Source of the DNA: Neoarius graeffei
Lineage: Eukaryota; Chordata; Actinopteri; Siluriformes; Ariidae
DNA: 64,000 bases
Assembly (NCBI RefSeq): GCF_027579695.1
Contig: NC_083577.1
Span: 35,371,698 to 35,435,697 of the forward strand
Direction: 5' to 3'
Shown: positions 44,165 through 55,458 of the stretch, piece after piece
Layout of the letters: every line of letters starts with the position of its first letter
Position numbering within the stretch: the stretch's first letter is position 1
The notes under the pieces: model-generated
Database searches by the model: none
What the model was told of the DNA's origin: nothing
The model's input: the letters and a program-made list of their open reading frames with translations, nothing else
Program-made: the position numbers and the translations under genes

Positions 44165-44832
44165 TGGCCCTTTTCCACTACCCTTTTTCAGCTCACTTTA
44201 GCTCGCTTCAGCTCACTTCAGCCCGACACGGCTCGCGTTTCGACTACCAAAAACCAGCACGACTCAGCTCGCTTCAGCCCTGCTTAGCCCCTAAAACTCG
44301 CACGGTTTTGGAGTGGGGCTGAAGCGAGCCAAACCGAGCCGAGTGAGGCTGGGGGCGTGAGCAGACACTCCCCTGTGCACTGATTGGTGAGGAGGCGTGT
44401 CCTCACATGCCCACACACGCCCTGCGAGCGCGCTGGGATCTGTAAACACCGCAAACCCGGAAGGAGAAGAATTACGAATTACGAGAATTTCTGAAGCCTT
44501 ATGCGCCTCGCCTCATCTATGCGCTCTTGCCAGTATCTGTCCGCGTTGTCGGTGACAACAAGCCACAGCACCAAGACCAGCAACACTAACGACTCCATGT
44601 CCTCCATGTTTATTGTTTACTATCTGGGTCGTGAGACTACCGCTTAAAAGATCACTGATGTCACTGTTTGCGCCGCCTAACGACATCACCTGACGTCCAC
44701 CCACTTTCGCTAACTCCACCCAATGTGTCCACCCACTTCCAGCCAGCACGGTTCAGCACGGTTGTAGTCGAAATGCAACTCCAACAGCCCCGCTCAGCCC
44801 GACTCAGCCGCGTTTGTAGTGGAAAAGCGGCA
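44165..44832 (-). mobile_element. Harbinger-like MITE, copy 2
   Basis: It has the same family and ends as 11090-11772, inverted, with TTA at 44162-44164 and 44833-44835. Confidence 0.85.
44479..44607 (-). CDS. Small ORF (42 aa) in Harbinger-like MITE, copy 2
   Basis: This is the same frame as 11350-11478, starting [18 protein letters not shown], with a single Leu to Phe change near the end. Both copies are open. Confidence 0.4.
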   Translation of the reverse strand: MEDMESLVLLVLVLWLVVTDNADRYWQERIDEARRIRLQKFS

Positions 44833-44971
44833 TTAGTGCAGTTAGCTGGCTAGTCAATGTTAGGAGATACAGTGCCTTGCAAAAGTATTCATACCCCTTG
44901 AACTTTTTCACATTTTTCCACCTTACAACCACAAACTTAAAAGTTTTTTATTGAGGTTTTATGTGATAGAC

Positions 44972-46195
44972 CAGGGGTGGGCAATTATTTTTTCCATGGG
45001 GCCACATGAGAAACAGAAAATTTAGTGGAGGGCCGGACCAAAAGGCTGAACTAAATTCTGCATAATATTAATTGTATTTCTTTATATAAAGCAGTAAATA
45101 ACACTGTTTTTACAAGCTGCTAAGACTGGTAAGCGTATGGAAAAAACGAGGTTGCCTTACAAAAAAATGTCGTTTATTCAATCAAATTTCCCAAAACAAT
45201 GGTTAACAAAATGTGAACGTTTGTACCATTTTTTTTCAGTCACATTCACCCCAAAACACAATAAAGACATCACAATATTGTCTTTCTACTCCAAATATCA
45301 AGCAAGATACATTATATTATAATAATGATGCCCACATTTGTAGTCTAATCACCTCATTTGGTGCTTTTCAGTTCTTTATTTGTTCAGTGAGAGAAATCTA
45401 GTCTCTGTTGGTCTTTAACGAGTGCATCAGAGTCAGGTTGAATGTCTGAGGTGGAGATGCGAAGCACAGCTGACAGATGATCATCAGTCGATTCGGTGTA
45501 GGAATCAGATCTTTTTTTATTAAATTCAAACATAAACAGAATTATTTTATATTACAACATAAAATCACACCTCCTCTGAAAATATAATCTAAAAAGAAAA
45601 CTTATCAAATACATATATATACAATATATGTAAAATGGAAAAAAACGAGGGGTTTATGAAAGGTTAACTTGTGCTATGAATGTGTACAGTATATTTGCAT
45701 GGGGATTGTTTATATATTTCAGACATTTTTGTAACAAGGACAGTTCATTCTTAAGAGCAGGCCATGAAGGGGGGGATTTGGCATATCGACACTTGTGTAT
45801 GTAATATTTTGTAAAAAATAATGAGATTATTCATCAAAAAGTAGGAATCAGATCTACAGATCGGCTCGGGCTCCGGCGCCTGCTGGTGACGTCACACTAT
45901 GTGATTGGCTGGACCGTTTGAAGGATGACGTACAAGTTTGTGGTTGGTCTGGACAAATTACGGAAGTAGTTATCGCGGGATTAGGTTTCGTGGGATTTCA
46001 TGTCATTTTCATAGCACACGCATTGCGTTTTTGTTGAACACAACTTCAAAATAAAAGCAATGCATATTCAGTCCATGCATGAGGTAAAATTAGAAAATAC
46101 GTTTATTTTGTAATTTCTAATTAACCTTACGCGGGCCGGTCAGAATGAACCAAAGGGCCGGATGCGGCCCGCGGGCCGTAAAATGCCCAGGTCTG
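44972..46195. mobile_element. hAT element inside Tc1
   Basis: Ends caggggtgggcaatta and the complement cagacctgggcatttta are flanked by identical tgatagac (44964-44971 and 46196-46203). Subterminal gggccgg-type repeats are present. It is 1224 bp, and no transposase was recognised. Confidence 0.88.
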
Positions 46196-46268
46196 TGATA
46201 GACCAACACAGAGTAGCACATAATTGTGAAGTGAAACGAAAATGATAAATGGTCTTCAAAATTTTAAA

Positions 46269-48944
46269 TATGTTTTATTTGAGCAATATATATATACAGT
46301 ATATACATAAAGTATGTCGCGTATCTTTCACACACACGTTTCATCATTTGTTGCTCTTTTTCCTTTTTTCCCATGAACACCCGTACACACACAAAATACT
46401 CACAGGACCAAAACACAATAAAACGAAAGAAAACAAAAAACATGAATTTAAAAAAAAAAACCTCTCCATTAATTTAGTCTCAAAGTTCTATTCCCGACTC
46501 TCTCCAGCCCCACCCCATTCCTCCGTCAAGCTTGTTGACATTAAGTGTACCATGATTTTAATTTGCCAGATACTTAATTAGAGGTGACCACACCTTATCA
46601 AAGTAGGGGAGTTTGTCCATTAGAGTGTATCGTATTCTTTCTAGGTGGAGTGTGTTCATAAGATCACTGAGCCACAACTTTGTAGGAGGGGGCTCCTTCT
46701 CTTTCCAGTGCATGAGAAGCAACCTCCTTGCAGTAATAAGACTATAGGAAAGGAGACATTGCTGAGCATTGGTCAACTTCATAGTATCATCAGACACACC
46801 TAAAATGATAATTAGTGGGTCTGGTTCCAATTGGATTTGAAGTATTTCAGATATTGATTTGAAAATATTGATCCAATAAGCCTGAACTTTGGGACAGTCA
46901 ACAAAGCTATGTAGTAGTGTATCATCTGCTGACAGGCATTTGTCACACAACGGGGAGAGCTCAGGATATATTTTATGTAATCTCTCCTTGGAATAGTGAA
47001 GACGATGTAGGATTTTAAATTGAATTAAGCAGTGTCTTTCATTATTAGAGCATCGATGGACGTGCTCCAACCCCCCCTTCCATGTTATATCAGAGATCAC
47101 AATGCCCATTTCTTCCTCCCACTTCGATTTTATCCGGTTGGAATCAACTGGACTAAGGGATTGTAAGGTGTTATATATGTAAGATATTGCTTTAACCGAG
47201 CATGATGTGAGTCGGAAACATCCATCTAGACTAGAACCTGCAAAGGTCTCAAAATTTGGTAGGTGTTTCCTTACATAGTCTCTTATTTGCAGATATCTAA
47301 GGTGGTCAATCCCTTGCAACTTATATTTACTCTGTAGTTGTGCAAAGGAGGCAAATGTATCTCCAATGTACAAGTCTCCTATTGTGTGGATGCCTGCCCC
47401 TTTCCAAAGCTTAAAAGCACAGTCCAGATTAGATGGTGGAAAACTAGGGTTTCCAACAATGGGTAGGGCATAGGATATGGGAGGTAAGTTAAAGTGTGAT
47501 CTAATTTTTTTCCAAATACGCAAAGTGGTGTGGATCACTATACTGCTCTTATATACAGACTTTTCAACGACGGACGGAGACAGAAGGATGGCTCCCAACG
47601 AGTAGGGTTGACATGCGTCTTGTTCCAACTTAAGCCAATTTGGTGGAGATGTTGTGTCATCTAACCAGTGTGTCATAATCATAATATTTGAAGCCCAATA
47701 ATAAAAGAGAAAATTTGGGAGTGCAAGGCCCCCCTCTCCTTTAGATTTGCAGAGATGCCTCTTGCCAATTCTGTGTGTTTTGTAATCCCACAAAAAGGGG
47801 TTTACAATCGTGTCTAATTGTTTAAAGAATGAGTTGGCAAGAGACACTGGGATATTCTGAAATAAATACAATAATTGGGGTAGGAATACCATTTTAATAG
47901 CATTAACTCTGCCCAGTAGTGATATTGGAAGAGTCCTCCAAAATTGTATTTTTGACTGTAGTTCAGACAATAATGGAGGAAAATTTGCATTGAATAACAT
48001 ATTGTGGTGTTTCGTAATTTGGATTCCCAAATATGTAAATTTGTCCAGTGATATTTTGAAAGGGAGAGTCTGTAACCAAGAGGTATCTTGCATATGTATT
48101 GGCATTAGTTCGCTCTTATTCCAATTTATCCTATACCCAGAGAAGGTCCCAAATATATTGATTTTCTCTAAAATTTTTACAATAGTGGTTTCCGGCTGAG
48201 TAATATACAAAAGAACATCATCAGCATATAATGATATTTTATTTATTGATTTTTCTGATACATGACCATAAATTAAAGGGTCTGAACGAATGCTCTCAGC
48301 AAGAGGTTCAATTACAAGGGCGAAGATCAAGGGAGACAAGGGGCAACCTTGTCTTGTGCCTCTGTGTAGATGGAAACGAGGAGATAATATTTGATTTGTG
48401 AGGATTTGCGCCGAAGGGCTGTTATATAGGAGCTTGACCATTGAAATGAATTTTTGACCGAATTTAAATCTTTTCAAGGTTTCGAACAGGTAAGGCCATT
48501 CGACTTGGTCGAATGCCTTTTCTGCATCAAGTGACAGAATGGCAAGCTCTTCTTTCTGTCTATCAGTAGAATATATTATGTTGAATAGCCGTCTGAGATT
48601 AAAAAAAGACTTTCTATTTGGTATAAAACCAGTCTGATCTGGGTGTATTAATTTATTTAAAAGAGGGCTCACTCTATTGGCCAAGACTTTAGAAAACAAC
48701 TTTCCATCCAGATTTAAGAGGGAGATGGGACGATAAGAGCCGACTTCTTCTGGGTCTTTAGCTTTTTTATATATAACTGTTATAACTGCTTCAGTTAGCG
48801 TTGGAGGTAAAACACCGTCATTGTTAGCTTGGGTGAACACCTTATGTAAATACGGACAGAGAATTTCGCTGAACTTTTTATATAGCTCCCCCTGGGAGGC
48901 CATCAGGACCAGGGGCTTTGTTACTTTTAAGTGACATGATGGCC
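46269..48944 (-). mobile_element. L1-type LINE, 5' truncated
   Basis: A 17 bp target duplication gtcttcaaaattttaaa (46252-46268 and 48945-48961) bounds it. The 5' side (right end) is cut within ORF2. The 3' end lacks a long A tail and ends near aaataaaacata. Confidence 0.9.
46558..48903 (-). CDS. L1-type ORF2 reverse transcriptase, C-terminal 781 aa
   Basis: This part of ORF2 would copy LINE RNA into DNA at a nick. Visible are SYRPISLLNLDGKLFSKVLA, LSLDAEKAFDQVEW, HRGTRQGCPLSPLIF and SLYADDVLLYI, the RT fingers and palm including the YADD active site. A cysteine cluster (CDKCLSADDTLLHSF) follows and the end is PLIKYLAN. Upstream, SLKSNKAPGPDGLP lies in another frame: one extra G in a G run at about 48891 shifts it. 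The endonuclease domain is missing because of 5' truncation. The clade is L1/Tx1-like by these motifs. Confidence 0.9.
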   Translation of the reverse strand: MASQGELYKKFSEILCPYLHKVFTQANNDGVLPPTLTEAVITVIYKKAKDPEEVGSYRPISLLNLDGKLFSKVLANRVSPLLNKLIHPDQTGFIPNRKSFFNLRRLFNIIYSTDRQKEELAILSLDAEKAFDQVEWPYLFETLKRFKFGQKFISMVKLLYNSPSAQILTNQILSPRFHLHRGTRQGCPLSPLIFALVIEPLAESIRSDPLIYGHVSEKSINKISLYADDVLLYITQPETTIVKILEKINIFGTFSGYRINWNKSELMPIHMQDTSWLQTLPFKISLDKFTYLGIQITKHHNMLFNANFPPLLSELQSKIQFWRTLPISLLGRVNAIKMVFLPQLLYLFQNIPVSLANSFFKQLDTIVNPFLWDYKTHRIGKRHLCKSKGEGGLALPNFLFYYWASNIMIMTHWLDDTTSPPNWLKLEQDACQPYSLGAILLSPSVVEKSVYKSSIVIHTTLRIWKKIRSHFNLPPISYALPIVGNPSFPPSNLDCAFKLWKGAGIHTIGDLYIGDTFASFAQLQSKYKLQGIDHLRYLQIRDYVRKHLPNFETFAGSSLDGCFRLTSCSVKAISYIYNTLQSLSPVDSNRIKSKWEEEMGIVISDITWKGGLEHVHRCSNNERHCLIQFKILHRLHYSKERLHKIYPELSPLCDKCLSADDTLLHSFVDCPKVQAYWINIFKSISEILQIQLEPDPLIIILGVSDDTMKLTNAQQCLLSYSLITARRLLLMHWKEKEPPPTKLWLSDLMNTLHLERIRYTLMDKLPYFDKVWSPLIKYLAN

Positions 48945-49012
48945 GTCTTCAAAATTTTAAACAAATAAAAATCTGAAAAATATGGTGTGCATTAGTATTC
49001 AGCCCCCCTGCG

Positions 49013-50032
49013 TCAATACTTTGTAGAGCCACCTTTTGCTGCAATTACAGCTGCAAGTCTTTTGTGGTATGTCTCTACCAGCTTTGCACATCTAGATGCT
49101 GAAATTTTTGCCCATTCTTCTTTGCAAAATAGCTCAAGCTCAGCCAGATTGGATGGAGAGCGTCTGTGAACAGCAATTTTCAAGTCTTGCTACAGATGCT
49201 CAATGGGATTTCGGTCTGGACTTTGACTGGGCCATTCTAACACATGAATATTCTTTGATCTAAACCATTCCATTGTAGCTCTGGCTGTATGATTAGGGTC
49301 ATTGTCTTGCTGGAAGGTGAATCTCCTTCCCAGTCTCAAGTCTTTTGCAGCTTCCAACAGGTTTTCTTCCAGGATTGCCCTGTATTTAGCTCCATCCATC
49401 TTCCCATCAACTCTGACCAGCTTCCCTGTCCCTGCTGAAGAAAAGCATCTCCATAGCATGATGCTGCCACCACCATGTTTCACAGTGGGGATGGTGTGTG
49501 CAGGGTGATGAGCAGTGTTAGTTTTCCGCCACGCATAGCACTTTGCATTTAGGCCAAAAAGTTCAACTTTGGTCTCATCTGACCAAAGCACCTTCTTCCA
49601 CATGTTTGCTGTGTCCCCTACATGGCTTCTGGCAAACTGCAAACGGGACTTCTTATGCCGGTCTTTCAACAATGGCTTTCTTCTTGCCACTCTTCCAAAA
49701 AGGCCAGATTTGTGAAGTGTATGACTTATAGTTGTCCTGTGCACAGATTCTCCCACCTGAGCTGTGGATTTCTGCAGCTCCTCCAGAGTGATCATGGGCC
49801 TCTTGGCTGCTTCTCTGACCAGTGCTCTCCTTGCTCGCTCTGTCAGTTTAGGTGAACGGCCATGTCTTGGTAGGTTTGCAGTTGTGCCATACTTTTTCCA
49901 TTTTTGAATGATGGATTGAACAGTGGTTCTTGAGATGTTCAGAGCTTGGGATATTTTTTTAGAACCTAACCCTGCTTTAAACTTCTCCAGAACTTTATCC
50001 CTGACCTGTCTGGTGAGTTCTTTGGTCTTCAT
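49013..50032 (-). pseudogene. Tc1-like transposase with one nonsense codon
   Basis: It aligns residue for residue with the intact 339 aa protein at 55837-56856. The start MKTKELTRQVRDKVLEKFKA and the DDE motifs WSDETKVELFG and QQDNDPNHTAR are present. The Trp codon after NPIEHL is TAG (about 49187-49192), leaving 280 aa; beyond it the frame is open to the normal end. The second-D block reads DPNH rather than DPKH. Confidence 0.9.
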
Positions 50033-50903
50033 GATGCTGTTTGTTCTTCAGTGTTCTCTAACAAACCACTGAGGCCTTCACAGAACAAGTGCATTTATGC
50101 TGAGAGTAAATTACACACAGTAGGACTCTATTAACTAATTAGATGACTTCTGAAGGCAATTGATTGCACTGGATTGTATTTAGAGGTATCAGAGTCCAGG
50201 GGGCTGAATACTAATGCACACCACATTTTTCAGATTTTTATTTGTTTAAAGTTTTGAAGACCATTTATCATTTTTGTTTCACTTCACAATTATGTGCTAC
50301 TCTGTGTTGGTCTGTCACATAAAATCTCAATAAAAAAATTTTAAGTTCGTGGTTGTAAGGTGGAAAAATGTGAAAAAGTTCAAGGGGTATGAATACTTTT
50401 GCAAGGCACTGTATATCAGCTAGCTTAATGTTAGCTATCATTTAATTCAAACCCAGTAGGCCTGCCTTACTGTAATGCCAAGAATGAGGTCAAGTCTGCT
50501 CTGATGATATTTACTGATTCCTTGTTTTGTCTGGTCTTTGCCAGTTTTCTGGAAAGTAACATGGGAAATCAGTGTATGGGGAAGGAATAGTAGAAAGGAA
50601 AGCGATGGAGAGAGATGGATGTTATTCCAGGTGGATTGTGAAGGAAAGGGGGATAAAAGTTATGAAGTGGTTGTAAAGGTCTTGACACAGTGGGGAGACA
50701 CAGACACAGCGGATAGATTTAAAAGCCCGAACTTGGGAAAACTTTAATCTACTCAAAACTTACTGCAAGTCAGTTTTTTATATCAAGTCTAGACGCGCCA
50801 ACCGACGTCATCATAACGCGACACAGTAAAGAGCAAAACAACGACTCAGCAGGTAATGCAGGACGTGACAGAAACAATCATTTCAACTGAACACCTAATA
50901 GCT

Positions 50904-51282
50904 GGGCGGCACGGTGGTGTAGTGGTTAGCGCTGTCGCCTCACAGCAAGAAGGTCCTGGGTTCGAGCCCCGGGGCCGGCGAGGGCCTTTCTGTGTGGAGT
51001 TTGCATGTTCTCCCCGTGTCCGCGTGGGTTTCCTCCGGGTGCTCCGGTTTCCCCCACAGTCCAAAGACATGCAGGTTAGGTTAACTGGTGACTCTAAATT
51101 GAGCGTAGGTGTGAATGTGAGTGTGAATGGTTGTCTGTGTCTATGTGTCAGCCCTGTGATGACCTGGAGACTTGTCCAGGGTGTACCCCGCCTTTCGCCC
51201 GTAGTCAGCTGGGATAGGCTCCAGCTTGCCTGCGACCCTGTAGAACAGGATAAAGCGGCTAGAGATGATGAGATGAGATGAG
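50904..51282 (+). mobile_element. tRNA-derived SINE
   Basis: This full copy from gggcggcacggtggtg to an (atgag)n tail lies inside the large hAT element. No clear duplication was seen. Confidence 0.9.
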
Positions 51283-51352
51283 GACCCCCAGACCCCCTGC
51301 CAGTGCATGTGCCCCCCTCATTAAAAATGCTTCTGACGCCCCTGACATGAAC

Positions 51353-51620
51353 CCTGGCTTGAACCAGCCTTTAAAAATTCATAGCTCGGTCACCCAAAGT
51401 CCCAGCCCTGCCAAACTTTACCGGCACATCCCTCTCCCTGAGACCTTTCGATCGAGCCCAGGCTCGGCTTGATCCGACATCAGGAGCGAGCGTGGATCAT
51501 GGAAAGCTTTAGCACAAGCTCTTGCTCCAGTCGCTCACACGTGGGGACTTAAAAATGCATAACTCGGCCCTTGCCCCGCCAAAATTTACAGGCACCTCCC
51601 TCTCCCCGAGTGGAACACTA
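51353..51620 (+). repeat. 179 bp tandem repeat, right part
   Basis: It continues the repeat of 43190-43569 with ggcttgaaccagcctttaaa, then a more diverged unit with aaaatgcataactcggccc. Confidence 0.75.
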
Positions 51621-52079
51621 AATAAGACAATAATAAGACACTCAGTATTCGCTGTTGTTTTTATTGCACGATGCAGTTGAACTAGTGTTTTAGGGTTGAC
51701 AGTATCTGATTGATCCAGTCGGTTGATTAAGAGTTCAGTTTACATGAAACTTTGCAGTACAGTATTATGTGAAGTGCCAAACTTCCAGTCAGTGGTTATG
51801 TTATTATGTGCATTGTTTTTCATTCATAATAAGAATGACTGTCATAGTCATATGCTTTGTAGGATGTACAGTAGATTTATATTTTAATAGTTTTTATTTC
51901 CTTCTATTTTCTAAGTTCTAGTCCAGCAGATTTGAGTCTGAATGCCCAATGATATGACCAGGTCTAGTTTTGAGTCATTTTAAAAGTCATTTTGTTACAA
52001 AGTTACTTGGAATCTTGTACTCGAAATTTTAACTCTATTATGTAAGAATAGTTGTATTGTTAATTGCTAAATTTCTAAT
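51621..52079. other. Intergenic, nothing recognised
   Basis: AT-rich unique-looking sequence. Confidence 0.5.
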
Positions 52080-52206
52080 ATCTCATCTCATTATCTCTAG
52101 CCGCTTTATGCTGTTCTACAGGGTCGCAGGCAAGCTGGACTTGTCCAGGGTGTACCCCGCCTCTTGCCTGTAGTCAGCTGGGATAGGCTCCAGCTTGCCT
52201 GCGACT
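52080..52206. mobile_element. Foldback of two SINE tails
   Basis: The tail end of a minus-strand SINE (through gggtcgcaggcaagctgg) is joined directly to the tail half of a plus-strand SINE (cttgtccagggtgtaccccg through gcttgcctgcgac). The result is a near-palindrome without a head. Confidence 0.8.
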
Positions 52207-53100
52207 TATTATAAACATCGTATAAAAACAGTCATTGTTGACATGTTTCATGAGTGTTATTATAGTACCTGTATATAATGAGTACCAGTAAGTTGTAACC
52301 AACTGGACCATCCTTGGCCCCCATACTTTGTTCTAGACATGGAACTGACCTGTGTGCACGACCGTTTTCCTGGGTAGAACTTCAAGCATGTTTACTTGAA
52401 TCTTCTGACATTTTCTTGTAAATTATATTACATTTGTAGTGCAATTAGCAACTAGTGTAATTTGGCCTTTGAAGATCACAAAAATGTGAGCTGAGAAGCC
52501 ATCTCCAGGCATCTAAAGCCCTTCAGCTTCAGGGGCCTCAAGGCAGGCCCCAGACTCCCGGTCACATTGTTTCAGGCCTTTGGCCCATCATTCGGACAGG
52601 CTGAAATTTGGACGGAGAAACAACATTTCAGACTTGCCTGTCCTGTGACAGTCTGCTTAAAAATTCCTTATTTCCCCACACTGCTGTTGCATAAATATAA
52701 ATTAACTAGAAAAGTAATTTTAACAGAAACCAAGTTAAGCTAAACCAATAAAAAGAGCTGAACCAGGAGAATTGTATCATTCAGAATAGCAGGATGCAAT
52801 AATCCATTATATTTGGGCTCTTCACATTTGCCAGTGGTCTCAGCATTGGCTCTCAGGTTGGCATCATGCTTGTGTTGTGGTTCATTCTGGGATAGTAGAT
52901 GTGCACGTTTCAGCCAGGACAGAATGGAGGGGGAGCAAAGGGGTGGCTCGGGCACTATAGCCATTATATTTTAATCCCACATCTCTTTTTCTGGAAAACC
53001 TGAATAGAGGCCGAGAATCACTGACTCAAATTTTGGATCTCACTGTCATGACAAAGCGATTACTGAGTGCTCCCCACCTGACTAATCCTCAATCTGGGGG
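52207..53100. other. Upstream region of crygs, nothing else recognised
   Basis: Unique-looking sequence. A 74-codon minus frame at 52740-52964 has no known family and is probably chance. Lens enhancers could lie here but none is identified. Confidence 0.5.
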
Positions 53101-53105
53101 CTAAG

Positions 53106-53112
53106 TATTTAA
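53106..53112 (+). promoter_or_regulatory. crygs: TATA-type box of crygs
   Basis: The motif tatttaa lies 72 bp before the ATG, followed about 30 bp later by a plausible start region (ctgcactcagtcagg). Gamma-crystallin genes usually have a TATA box and short leader. Confidence 0.7.
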
Positions 53113-53177
53113 ACAGCAGCCCTCGTGGGTCTGCACTCAGTCAGGACCCGAGACACTTTCCTCAATCACGATCCATA

Positions 53178-55195
53178 ATGGAGAGGGTGAGTACATGCTC
53201 GGACAGAAGCCATGTGCAAAGTTTATGATGGACAATGCCTATTTCATGTGCATGAAGAGTTGTTCTTGGCCACATTGAGACAAATCTTTGCTCTGGTTTT
53301 GCAATTATGAATTACAGAGATATATTTTGAATAACTAAAAAGTGTATTTTATAAATCAGATCTAGTCTTAGAATCTAATTAAACTGTAAAAATCTGCTAT
53401 TCGTTTGCATTGCAAATTGTGTTGTGTCAGTTTGAAAGGTTTTGGGTAATCAGCATGTGAGGATAGCTTCCAACATTTATTGCTATGCAAAGCAGAAGGA
53501 AAGGAATGCGCCAACATGATTTTTTTTTTTTTTAATTTGCCCATCTGGTTTTGTTTCGGGATTAGAGAGAAAATTCCTTCCATCCAGCAAATGCCAACTG
53601 GCAACTTGGCACCTTTCCCAGTTCTGGCATGAATCAAACCAATAAGACCAGCGTAGTGATTCTGTATCTTCACATATCCAGTACATGTGGATGATGTATT
53701 TAGCTTTATCAGGATACATAAAGTTTGACCATGTCATTATGAAAAAGTGCTTTTTAACATCCATCTAATACCCTTCCAGATTATTTTCTACGAGGACAAA
53801 AACTTCCAGGGTCGCCGCTATGAGTGCGACAGCGACTGCTCAGACTTCCACACCTACCTGAGCCGCTGTAACTCCATACACGTGGAGAGCGGCGTCTGGG
53901 TGGTCTACGAGCGTCCCAATTACATGGGCCACCAGTATGTTCTGACACGTGGAGAGTACCCAGAGTTCCTGCGCTGGATGGGCCTCAATGACCGTCTCAG
54001 CTCCTGCAAGCTGATCCACTTTGTAAGTCAAACCTCTGCACTAAAACAATAAAATGACAAACGAGAAGAGAACTCACTAGAGCGTGTACTTCCGCCAAGC
54101 CACATATTATCAATATCAAAATCATTTGAACCTTGGATAATACTAAAGCTGTACACCAAATTGAATCAAAATCCATCCGCTACTTTTTGAGTTATGTTGG
54201 GAACAGACAAAAACATCCTGGATCCACATACATATCCAGATTTGCGCCAAAATCTAAGCAATTGTTTGTTGGCTCATGGCCCATCTTTCCTCCAAGTTTC
54301 ATCCAAATCTGTTCACTACTTTTTTTTTTTTTTAAAGATATTTTTTTGGGCTTTTTTCACCTTTATTGGATAGGACAGTGTAGAGACAGGAAATGAGCGG
54401 GAGAGAGAGACGGGGAGGGATCGGGAAATGCCCTCGGGCTGGAATCGAACCCGGGTCCCCGGATTTATGGTATGGCGCCTTATCCACCTGAGCCATGACA
54501 CCCCCCCCGTTCACTACTTTTTGAGTTACGTTGAGAAAAAACTAACAAATGGAGGTGAAAACACAACCTCCTCTGACAAAGCTGGTGGAGGTAATTATTA
54601 AACATTACAGTGATTGTTAGAAAGCTTGTCTTCTTTATTTACAATATAGAAAACCTTAACCCTAGAAAATTTAAAAGTAGAAAAGTCTACTTTCTTTCGC
54701 TCTTCTTTTCCCCCCCCCCAAATAACTGTAAATCATTCCAGACTCACATGTTGATTGGCTTGTTGACCATTTTTATTGTAAAAAAGAATCAAGACTGCTC
54801 TTTTTGAGCAATAATTTACAGTAGTGTTCTCTGATGTTATCACCTTCCATGTCCTGCTTTCCCCTTTCTACCCTTTTCTTTTCTTCCCCAAATCCAAAAC
54901 TCTCCATCCATTCCAGACAAGCGGGACACAGTACAAGGTGCAGGTCTATGACAAGGTAGACTTTGCAGGTCAGTCATTTGAGGCCACCGAGGACTGCCCG
55001 TCTGTTCTGGAGCGTTACCGTTTGAGAGAGGTGCACTCTTGCAAGGTCCTGAACGGCTACTGGGTATTCTATGAGCATCCCAATTACCATGGTCGCCAGT
55101 ACTTCCTGGAAAAGGGTGAATATCGCAAGCCTGTGGACTGGGGCGCAGTCTGTCCCACCGTGCAGTCCTTCCGCCACCTGACCGAGTCACCTTAA
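53178..55195 (+). CDS. crygs: Gamma-S crystallin, complete (176 aa, three exons)
   Basis: This is a soluble lens structural protein that maintains transparency and refractive index. Exons are 53178-53186 (M-E-R), 53780-54022 and 54917-55195, each with GT-AG borders in phase, the normal gamma-crystallin layout with one domain per large exon. Four Greek-key motifs are visible: [55 protein letters not shown] and [34 protein letters not shown] and [10 protein letters not shown] closely match human CRYGS, more than the methionine-rich fish gamma-M class. The protein ends RHLTESP. It lies downstream of tbccd1 in the same orientation. Confidence 0.93.
54090..54600 (+). repeat. Dispersed repeat A, copy 3, with SINE
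   Basis: It matches the left edge of the window (cactactttttgagttatgt, tacatatccagatttgcgcc). It lies in crygs intron 2 and is split by the SINE at 54322-54508. Confidence 0.65.
54322..54508 (-). mobile_element. Different tRNA-derived SINE in crygs intron 2
   Basis: The minus strand begins gggtgtcatggctcaggtgg (A box) and has gggttcgattccagcccg (B box), a cctgtctctacactgtccta body and ends in A/T-rich tail. Flanks repeat gttcactacttttt. It is unrelated to the main SINE family. Confidence 0.85.
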
Positions 55196-55260
55196 TCAAA
55201 CAAGGACGTGCTGCATGATTATAGCGCTTTGGTTGTGATTTAAACTGAGGTCCTGGATGA

Positions 55261-55266
55261 AATAAA
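55261..55266 (+). terminator. crygs: crygs poly(A) signal
   Basis: aataaa lies 66 bp after the stop codon. Confidence 0.85.
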
Positions 55267-55458
55267 GTTTGACTTGTAATTGCTTGGAAGAGTCTGTCTG
55301 ATTATTTACAAGGTTTTATATGATCCTGGCCCAAGATGGTCTTCATAGCTAGCTTTAGTTCCAAGCTGAGACTATGTTTCATTACATTATATTCCAGGCA
55401 TTTAGCAGACGCTCTTATCCACAGTGACGTACAACATACCCGGAGCAGTTGGGGGTTA

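Larger units (their letters stand above)
44870..50411 (-). mobile_element. Tc1-like transposon with hAT and LINE insertions
   Basis: The ends cagtgccttgcaaaagtatt are inverted and flanked by TA (44868-44869 and 50412-50413). Without the two insertions it is about 1617 bp, the size of the intact relative at 55459-57070. Confidence 0.9.
43570..51344. mobile_element. hAT element swollen by nested insertions
   Basis: Ends catgggcgtcgcc and the complement caggggcgtcagaag are flanked by acacgaac (43562-43569) and acatgaac (51345-51352), 7 of 8 matching. Inside are a Harbinger-like MITE, a Tc1 element with its own inserts, and a SINE. A scrap of frame near 44077 (MDRTFFTKKQKVSQNFPTGQ) may be the hAT transposase start. 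Confidence 0.65.

Noticed and set aside
52740-52964. 74-codon minus frame upstream of crygs
   Set aside because: It has no recognisable domain, start context or splice partners. It is probably chance.
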